23,656 nt of DNA from an uncultured Lachnospiraceae bacterium. Its GTDB lineage: Bacteria > Bacillota > Clostridia > Lachnospirales > Lachnospiraceae. This document shows, piece by piece, positions 7,296-15,100 of this stretch (positions are counted from its first letter, which is position 1; each line of letters opens with the position of its first letter). The stretch is from positions 1 to 23,656 of the forward strand of contig CAJUEX010000053.1 of NCBI GenBank assembly GCA_910585715.1, written 5' to 3'. The translations under genes were made by a program, and so were the position numbers. Below the pieces are notes generated by a model. It did no database searches. It saw only the letters and a list, made by a program, of their open reading frames with translations, and was not told the DNA's origin.

Positions 7296-8326
7296 TAAAA
7301 GAAGCAATTGTTAAAATCGTAAATAAGGAAGACCTGACTTATGACGAGGCATACACTGTCATGAATGAAATCATGGGCGGTGAAACCACGCCTACCCAGA
7401 ATGCCGCATTTCTTGCCGCACTTTCCACGAAAAGCACAAGAGCGGAAACCACGGCTGAAATTGCCGGATGTGCAGCTTCCATGAGAGATCATGCAACCAG
7501 GGTGGAAACAGATATGGAATTGTTTGAGATTGTAGGAACCGGCGGAGATAATGCCCGTAGCTTTAATATTTCCACCACCTCCGCCCTTGTGTGTGCTGCC
7601 GGAGGCATGAAGGTGGCAAAGCATGGTAACCGGGCGGCTTCCTCCCTGTGCGGAACGGCAGACTGCCTAGAGGCTCTGGGCGTAAATATTCAGCAGAGTC
7701 CCGATAGGTGTATAGAGCTTTTAAAGGAAGTGGGAATGTGCTTTTTCTTTGCACAAAAATATCATACTTCCATGAAATATGTAGGCGCTATCCGAAAGGA
7801 GCTGGGTTTCCGCACTGTGTTCAACATTCTGGGTCCTCTTACCAATCCGGGCAGCCCGTCCATGCAACTTCTTGGGGTATATGATGAATATCTGGTAGAG
7901 CCGCTGGCGCAGGTGCTCATAAGTCTTGGCGTAAAGCGCGGAATGGTTGTTTACGGACAGGAAAAGCTGGATGAGATTTCCATGTGCGCTCCTACCACGG
8001 TCTGTGAGATTAAGGACGGCTGGTTCAAATCCTATGTGATTACGCCGGAACAATTCGGCTTCAAGCCATGCACCAAGGCAGACCTTGTGGGAGGAACACC
8101 GGAAGAGAATGCCAATATTGTCCGGGCAATTTTAAAGGGAGAAAAGGGGCATAAACGAAATGCGGTTTTGATGAATGCAGGCGCAGGCCTTTATATTGGC
8201 GGAAAAGCGGAAACCATGAAAGAGGGTATTTTGCTTGCAGAAGAATTGCTTGATTCAGGTAAGGTGATGGAGACACTTGAAAAATTGATTGAAGTGAGCA
8301 ATCGTCCGGAGATAGTTATAAGTTAA
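7292..8326 (+). CDS. trpD: Anthranilate phosphoribosyltransferase
   Basis: A 344-residue enzyme that joins anthranilate with PRPP to give phosphoribosyl-anthranilate, the second step of the tryptophan branch. The PRPP/Mg site GTGGDN is at residues 82-87, followed by SFNIST and KHGNRAASSLCGTADCLEALG. FRTVFNILGPLTNP is the family's anthranilate-binding region. Length is standard. It overlaps the trpG stop by ATGA, and AAAGGAG lies at 7277-7283. No trpC, trpF, trpB or trpA follows, so phosphoribosyl-anthranilate must be processed by genes elsewhere, if at all. Confidence 0.97.
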   Translation: MIKEAIVKIVNKEDLTYDEAYTVMNEIMGGETTPTQNAAFLAALSTKSTRAETTAEIAGCAASMRDHATRVETDMELFEIVGTGGDNARSFNISTTSALVCAAGGMKVAKHGNRAASSLCGTADCLEALGVNIQQSPDRCIELLKEVGMCFFFAQKYHTSMKYVGAIRKELGFRTVFNILGPLTNPGSPSMQLLGVYDEYLVEPLAQVLISLGVKRGMVVYGQEKLDEISMCAPTTVCEIKDGWFKSYVITPEQFGFKPCTKADLVGGTPEENANIVRAILKGEKGHKRNAVLMNAGAGLYIGGKAETMKEGILLAEELLDSGKVMETLEKLIEVSNRPEIVIS

Positions 8327-8454
8327 ATATTTTTTGTCATTGTTATTTTTGGGTACTTTTTGAAAAAAGCAAGAAACATGATAACAAAAATTACCAACAT
8401 AAAAAGATTTTATCGGCTAATAATAATACCAAGATAAGTGATAAACATTCAGCA

Positions 8455-8500
8455 AAGGACATCATTCCAATGGAATATGTCAATAGCGAATGATGTCCTT
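8455..8500 (+). other. 13-bp perfect hairpin between trpD and the SASP gene
   Basis: aaggacatcattc at 8455-8467 pairs perfectly with gaatgatgtcctt at 8488-8500 around a 20-nt loop. No T run follows, so a classical intrinsic terminator is not supported on the + strand. It may be an mRNA 3'-end or processing structure for trpEGD, or a leader structure for the SASP gene. The rest of the 8327-8546 gap is AT-rich with nothing else recognised. Confidence 0.6.
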
Positions 8501-8546
8501 ATCTGAAAATAGATAAAAGAAATTAAAATTACGGAGGTGAATAACA

Positions 8547-8747
8547 ATGACAAGTAACAGCTCTAATTCTATGCAGGTACCAGAAGCTAAGGCTGCAATG
8601 GATCGTTTTAAGACAGAGGTTGCTTCTGAACTTGGTGTAAACTTAAAAGAAGGTTACAACGGTGACTTAACTTCTAAGGAAGCCGGAAGCATTGGCGGCG
8701 AAATGGTTCGTAGAATGATCAAAAAACAAGAAGAACAAATGAAATAA
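8547..8747 (+). CDS. Alpha/beta-type small acid-soluble spore protein
   Basis: A 66-residue protein of the SASP family, which coats DNA in the dormant spore and protects it from UV and chemical damage. The KTEVASELGV segment (residues 22-31) holds the GPR protease site, with cleavage expected between Glu24 and Val25 at germination. The GDLTSKEAGSIGGEMVRRMI segment (residues 40-59) is the second conserved block. Length is typical. GGAGGTG at 8533-8539 supports the start. It is single-gene, closed by the terminator at 8764-8796. Transcription by a forespore sigma factor is expected from the family, but I could not identify a convincing sigma-G promoter. It shows that the host lineage sporulates. 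Confidence 0.95.
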   Translation: MTSNSSNSMQVPEAKAAMDRFKTEVASELGVNLKEGYNGDLTSKEAGSIGGEMVRRMIKKQEEQMK

Positions 8748-8763
8748 ATGCAGTAAATAAAGG

Positions 8764-8796
8764 CAGGGCGGTTTCGTAAGAAGCCGTCCTGTTTTT
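8764..8796 (+). terminator. Intrinsic terminator after the SASP gene
   Basis: cagggcggtttc (8764-8775) pairs with gaagccgtcctg (8780-8791), twelve pairs including two G-U, closed by a gtaa loop and followed by five T. Confidence 0.9.
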
Positions 8797-8887
8797 GTCA
8801 TGTATAAATTACTGTGTTTACAATGGTAAATTTTTACATAAGCCGGCTGAATTATTATTTATAATTACTAAATTTAAAAAATCAGTC

Positions 8888-8917
8888 TTGACAAGAATTT
8901 CTTAAAATTGATATAGT
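8888..8917 (+). promoter_or_regulatory. Promoter in the leader of the giant gene (P1)
   Basis: TTGACA at 8888-8893 and TATAGT at 8912-8917 are 18 bp apart in very AT-rich DNA. Transcription would begin near 8924, about 200 nt before the giant gene, and would run into the hairpin terminator at 9022-9066. Nothing recognisable lies between the SASP terminator and this promoter (8797-8887). Confidence 0.6.
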
Positions 8918-8981
8918 ATAGTTATTATAAAATTACATTACATAAAAATTTCAAATGAAACATTATTTGAAAGGAATACAA

Positions 8982-9047
8982 ATGAAAAAACAGGGAAAAT
9001 ATTTTTTTATAGTAATGACGGGCACAAAAATCAAACATGATGTTTGA
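8982..9047 (+). CDS. Possible 21-residue leader peptide overlapping a terminator
   Basis: ATG at 8982 is preceded by AAGGA at 8971-8975 with a 6-nt spacer and opens 21 codons (beginning MKKQGKY, ending KIKHDV) that stop with TGA at 9045-9047. The stop lies in the right arm of the terminator hairpin at 9022-9066. A ribosome reaching it would cover the left arm and block hairpin formation, which would allow read-through into the giant secreted-protein gene. No run of a single regulatory codon is seen, and the peptide matches nothing I know. It could be chance. Confidence 0.35.
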   Translation: MKKQGKYFFIVMTGTKIKHDV

Positions 9048-9066
9048 TGATTTTTTGTGCTTTTTT
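9022..9066 (+). terminator. Intrinsic terminator in the leader of the giant gene
   Basis: gcacaaaaa (9022-9030) pairs with tttttgtgc (9052-9060), and the inner tcaaaca (9031-9037) pairs with tgtttga (9041-9047) around the loop tga. The bulge tgat lies on the right side, and six T follow at 9061-9066. It sits between promoter P1 and the giant gene, so it either attenuates that gene or ends a separate RNA of about 140 nt. Confidence 0.8.
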
Positions 9067-9082
9067 GTATTCTTTTTATAAT
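9055..9082 (+). promoter_or_regulatory. Possible second promoter for the giant gene (P2)
   Basis: A perfect TATAAT at 9077-9082 lies 16 bp after TTGTGC at 9055-9060, a weak -35. If used, the giant gene would have a 5' leader of only about 35 nt and would escape the terminator just upstream. Confidence 0.35.
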
Positions 9083-9123
9083 TTCAGCGGAAAAAAATAA
9101 TCCATACAAGGAGAGAACAAAAG

Positions 9124-12100
9124 ATGAATAACAAAAAAATAACCGGAAGATTAAAAAGGTCTTTGGCGCTGCTTCTGGCAGTGGTCATGCTGCCCTTTGC
9201 AGACTATGGACAGGCATTTGCCTACAGCGGCATGGGTGCTGCTCCTGTGCAGGACGCGGAAGGAGCCGTGGTGAGCGGAAATATCATTGACGGACAGAAA
9301 TCCGGCGGCAATGACAGTGACGGGAAAGAAGCAGGAGGGCCGGAAACGGAAGAAAAGGTTGAAGACGGGACCGGACTGGAAAATACACAAGGCGGAAGCA
9401 TTGCAGCTGAAAGGGCGGGCATGGAAGATGCGGATGAAAGAGGACCATGGGAACGCATTACCTTTCAGGAAGCAGAAAGCATAAAGCTGGCGGACCCTTC
9501 AGGCTATGAGGATATGTCTGTAGAAGCAGATGCATACGTTTTGGAAGAAGACATGGAGGTAGGGGACCTTTTTGTAAGCGGGGGAAGTCTGGACTTAAAC
9601 GGTCACAGCCTGACCGTATACGGGACGTTGCTCCAAAGCGCCGGGGAAGTGCGGCTAAGCGGCGGGCGGCTTCTGATTGGCGGGGATTACCGGATACAGA
9701 CAAGGGAGGAAAAGGAAAACCCGGAGCTGGGAGAAGAGTCTTATTTTTATAAAGAGAGCAGCGGACAGTTAATTATGAGGGAAGAGGCGGACTATCTCTT
9801 TCTTTGCGGCAGCTTCTTTACGGACTCAGACGTCAGCCATGAAGGAAACCTGACGGCAGGCACCATGGAGGTGATGGGGGACTTTGTGCAGCTCTCCACG
9901 AAAAGCAGGCTGAACTTTGTGGCTTCCGATGCCCATAAGGTCATATTCAGCGGGGCGGAAGGGCAGGAAATATCATTTCAGAGCAGCAGCTTACAGGAAT
10001 CCCGATTTGCAAATATGGAAATCGGCTTCATGGAAGATGAGGAGGAAAGCAGCGGCAGTGAAGTAAAGGAAGGGGAAGAGGCAGAGACAGAGAAAGCGTG
10101 CCTGACGTTTAGGAACTGTCCCTGTGTGTCCGGGAAAGTCTCCGATTCAGGAAAGCGCCGGGTGGACGGTCAGATTGGCATAGGCACTTCCACCAGCTTT
10201 GTAAACGGATACTTCGGTGGAGGCAGCCGCATTCTGCAGCCCATACAGATTGAGCCAAATGAAAAAATTCAATTGGGCGGGGATGTGGAGATTGCTCAGA
10301 CGGTGTCTGTTTATGGAATACTGGAAACGGAAGGTAATATAACCATAACCGGGGCAGGAGTTTCCATGGAAGGGGGACGGCTGCTGGCAGAAGGGAATCT
10401 GACGGTAAGCCGCAGCTATAATTCCGGCATAAAAATGAACCATGGGGACGACTACGTTTTCGCAGGGGGAAATTTTACTTATAATCCAATCTGGGAACAG
10501 GAGCTTTCAGCAGGCACACTGGAGATAAAAGGCAATGCGGCAATCCAAAGCGGATTCCATGCCTCCGGAAGCCATAAGACAGTTCTCAGCGGAGAAAGTA
10601 AGCAGACGGTAACCATGGCGGAGGGGATGTATTTCTGTGTCCTGGAGCTGAAGAATCAGAGCAGGGAAGGAGTCTGCTCTGAAAAAGTTCTGCCCAAAAG
10701 CAGCCTGACTCGTAACGGCTGCCGTCTGGTTTATGGAGAGATGGAAGGCAGCTATGGCTATACTCTTGAAAAAGACGAAGTCATAGAAGGGGACTTTATC
10801 CTGATAGACGACACTTTGGATTTAAACGGCCACAGCCTGAAGGTAAAAGGAGATTTGGTTCAGGCAGCAGGTGACATTGTAATAAATGGCGGTTATCTGA
10901 CGGTAGAAGGGGATTACAGGCAGCAGAGCATAAAGGCAGAGGAAGGAAGCGGGGAAAATGCCGGTGCGGCACAGGAGCTGCAAGAGGAAGGAAAAGCCGG
11001 AGAAAAGGTGTATGGTGCCAGTGCCGGCCTGCTTTGGATGGACCGGGAATCAGACCGGGTGCTGATAAACGGAAGTATGTATGTGGAAACTATAAAAGAT
11101 ACTACGGGAAAGCTTACTGGCGGAGTGCTGGAGCTGAAAGGGGATTTTATCCAGAAAAGAACCGGCTGTCTGAACAATTTTAAGGCAGAGGGGGAGCATA
11201 CCCTGTTGCTTAGTGGAACGGAAAGGCAGACTGTCTGCATGGAATACAGCGCCGTAGAAGGTTCCCGGATAGCCAATCTTGAAATTCAGAATAAAAGCCG
11301 GCAGGGAACTGTTTTTGAAAACAGTCCATATATAGCGGGAACCATCATGGATTCCCGGAACAAAGTGTCCGGACAGATTGCCATAGGCAGCAGTACGCAG
11401 TTTGGGGAAGGATATTTTGGGGGAAGCGTGTGTACTTTGCAGGAAATTTCCGTAAAAGGCGGGGAAGAGATTGAAATCGGAGGGGATATGGAAAGCAACC
11501 ATGGAATCTCTATTTTTGGAAGCCTGTCTGTAAAAGGAAACATGAAAGCAGGGCAGACATGGAATTCCGGCGGAATAGGAATGGAGGGCGGGAGCCTGTG
11601 TGTGGGAAAGGACCTGACTTTGGGAGGGGATTATTACAGCAACGGAATCCGTATGAAGAACGAATCAGACTATATCCTTGTGGAAGGGGACTTCCTGTAC
11701 AGGCCGCATGACAACCTTGAACTGTCCGCCGGAACCCTGGAACTGAAAGGGAATGCAGATATCCAAAAAAACTTTTATGCTGCCGGCACTCACCGCACCC
11801 TCTTAAGCGGCAGCAAAAAACAGACCATCACCATGGCAGACGGCCTTTATTTCAACATCCTTGAACTGCAGAACCATAGTGAGGATGGAGTATATTCCGA
11901 AAAGGCCCTGCAGAAATCCCAGCTTATTCGAAACGGCTGTAAGCTCACCTACGGGATGACAGAGGGAGAGTATGGAGAGACTCTGGAAGAAGACAGGGTG
12001 GTGGAAGGCAATTACATTTTACTGGATGACACCCTTGACCTGAACGGTCACAGTCTTACGGTAAAAGGCGACTTTATCCAGCCGGCAGGTGAGGTATATA

Positions 12101-15100
12101 TTAATGGCGGAAATCTGATTATAGAAGGGGACTACCGTCAGCAGGCAGCAAATACCGGAGAAGAAAGCCAGCCGGACGATTATGGAGTCAGCACCGGCTT
12201 GCTTCACATGGAAAAAGAAGCAGATTATGTGCTGGTTAAGGGCAGCATGTATGTACAGACCACGGCAGGCACAGATGGGAAGCTGACTGCCGGATTATTG
12301 GAAATCAAGGGGGATTTCATACAGAAAAGAACCTCCAACTTGGGGAACTTCAATCCTTCCGGCAGCCATACCCTCCTTCTTTCGGGAGAAGGAAAGCAGA
12401 CTGTCAGCTTTGAATACAGCGCAGTGGGAAGCTCACATATCGAGAACCTGGAGATAAGCAATGTTGGTACGGAAGGGGTGGAGTTTGCAGGCATTCCTTA
12501 CGTGGCAGGAAACATAAAGAACCAAAAAGAGCAGAAAGTCAGCGGAAAAATCGGAATCGGGGGAACTACTGTATTTCAGAACGGGTACTTTGGGGGAAGT
12601 ATATATACACTGCAGCAGGTGTCCGTAAAGGAAGGTGAGGAAATCGAGATTGGAGGGGACATGGAAAGCAATCCGTTACTCTCCATTTATGGAAGCCTGA
12701 TTTTAAGGGGAAATATGCAAGTGAGTCTTGGCTGGTATGCGGGAGGAATCGGCATGGAAGGCGGAAGCCTGAAGGTAGGAAAGGACCTTGTGGTGGGAGG
12801 CGGCGGTTACAGTAACGGAGTCCGCATGAGCCATGAAACAGACCATATCCTTGTGGAAGGGGATTTCCTGTATCAACCGCAGTGTGCTAACCGGCTGTCC
12901 GCCGGAACCCTGGAGCTGAAAGGGAATGTAGATATTCTTAGCGGCTTTCATGCCACTGACACCCACCGTACCCTCCTGAGCGGTGACAAAAAACAGACCA
13001 TTACCATGGCAGACGGTCTTTACTTTAACATCCTCGAATTACAGAACCACAGCGATGACGGCATCTATTCCGAAAAAGCCCTTCAGAAGTCCCGGCTTAT
13101 CCGAAACGGCTGTAAGCTGACATATGGAAACATAGAAGGAAATTATGGTTATACTTTAGAGAAGGACGAGGCAATAGAAGGAGATTTTGTCTTGATAGAT
13201 GATACTCTGGATTTAAATGGTTATACACTTACAATAAACGGTGACCTGATCCAGCCAGGGGGAGAAATCTTTATAAATGGCGGGAAACTGGTTATAGAAG
13301 GAAACTACCGCCAGCAGGGCAGAAAGAAAGACGAGGAGAAGCGGGGTTATAGTTACGAAGCTGGAACTGGCTTGCTTCATATGGAAAAAGAAGCTGACTA
13401 TGTGCTGGTAAAAGGCGGCATGTATGTACAGACCACGGCAGGCACGGCTGGGAAGCTGACTGCCGGAACACTGGAAGTCAAAGGGGACTTTATACAGAAA
13501 AAGACCTCAAATTTAGAGAACTTCAACCCTTCCGGCGGTCATACCCTGCTGCTTACAGGGCAAGGGAAGCAGACTGTCAGCTTTGAACACAGCGCAGTGG
13601 GAAACTCTCACATAGAGAACCTGGAGATAGATAATTCCGGCACGGAAGGGGTGGAGTTTGCAGGTCTTCCCTACGTGTCAGGAAACATAAAGAACCAAAA
13701 GGAGCAGAAAGTCAGCGGAAAAATCGGAATCGGAAGCAACACTGTATTCCAAAACGGATATTTTGGCGGAAGCATATGTACTCTACAGCAGGTGTCCGTA
13801 AAGGAAGGTGAGGAAATTGAGATTGGAGGGAACATGGAAAGCAACCTGCTGCTCTCCATTTATGGAAGACTGACCGTAAGGGGAAACATGGAAGTGAGCC
13901 TTGGCTGGTACGCAGGAGGAATCGCTATGGAGGGCGGAAGCCTGAAGGTGGGGAAGAACCTGACAGTGGGAGGGGGCGGCTACAGCAACGGAGTCCGCAT
14001 GAATCATGAAACAGACCATATCCTTGTGGAAGGGGACTTCCTGTATCAGCCTCAGTATGTTAACCAACTGTCTGCCGGAATCCTGGAGCTGAAAGGAAAT
14101 GCAGATATTCGTAGCGGCTTTCATGCTGCCGGCACCCACCGCACCCTTTTAAGCGGCAACAAAAAACAGACCATCACTATGGCAGACGGACTCTATTTCA
14201 ATATCCTTGAACTGCAGAACCACAGCGACGACGGCGTGTACTCCGAAAAAGCCCTCCGGAAGTCCCGGCTTATCCGAAACGGCTGTAAGCTCACTTACGG
14301 GGATATGGAAGGAGTCTATGGATATACACTGGAACAGGATGAAACAATAGAAGGAAATTTTGTCCTGATAGATGACACGCTGGACCTGAACGGCAATACT
14401 CTGACCATAAAAGGCGACCTGCTTCATCCGGGTGGTGAAATCTTTATTAATGGCGGGCGTCTGATTATAGAAGGGGACTACCGCCAGCAGGGCAGAAAGA
14501 AAAGCGGAGAAGAGCAGGGCTATAGCTATGAAGCCGGTAACGGCTTGCTTCGTATGGAAAAAGAAGCGGATTATGTGCTGGTAAAAGGCGGCATGTATGT
14601 ACAGACCACGGCAGGCACAGCCGGAAAGCTGACTGCCGGAGTACTGGAAGTCAAAGGGGACTTCATACAGAAAAAAACCTCAAATTTAGAGAACTTTAAC
14701 CCTTCCGGCGGTCATACCCTGCTTCTTACAGGAGAAGGGAAGCAGACTGTCAGCTTTGAATATAGCGCAGTAGGAAGCTCCCACATAGAAAATATGGAGA
14801 TAGACAATGCCGGCACGGAAGGGGTGGAGTTTGCAGGCATTCCTTACGTGGCAGGAAGCATAAAGAACCAAAGGGAGCAGAAAGCCAGCGGAAAAATCGG
14901 AATCGGAAGCAACACTGTATTCCCGAGCGGATATTTTGGTGGAAGTATATGCAACCTGCAGCAGGTGGACATAAAGGAAGGAGAAGAACTCCGGATTGAA
15001 GGGAACCTGGAAAGCGGCAAGGCAATTTATGTCCATGGAAGCCTGACAGTGGCAGGAAATGTGGAAAGCAATCATGGAATCCTTATCTATGGAAGCATGG

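Noticed and set aside
8429..8468. A sigma-G-like promoter before the SASP gene
   Set aside because: tgata followed by catcatt at 16 nt is only a loose match to the consensus and overlaps the hairpin. It is too weak to annotate.
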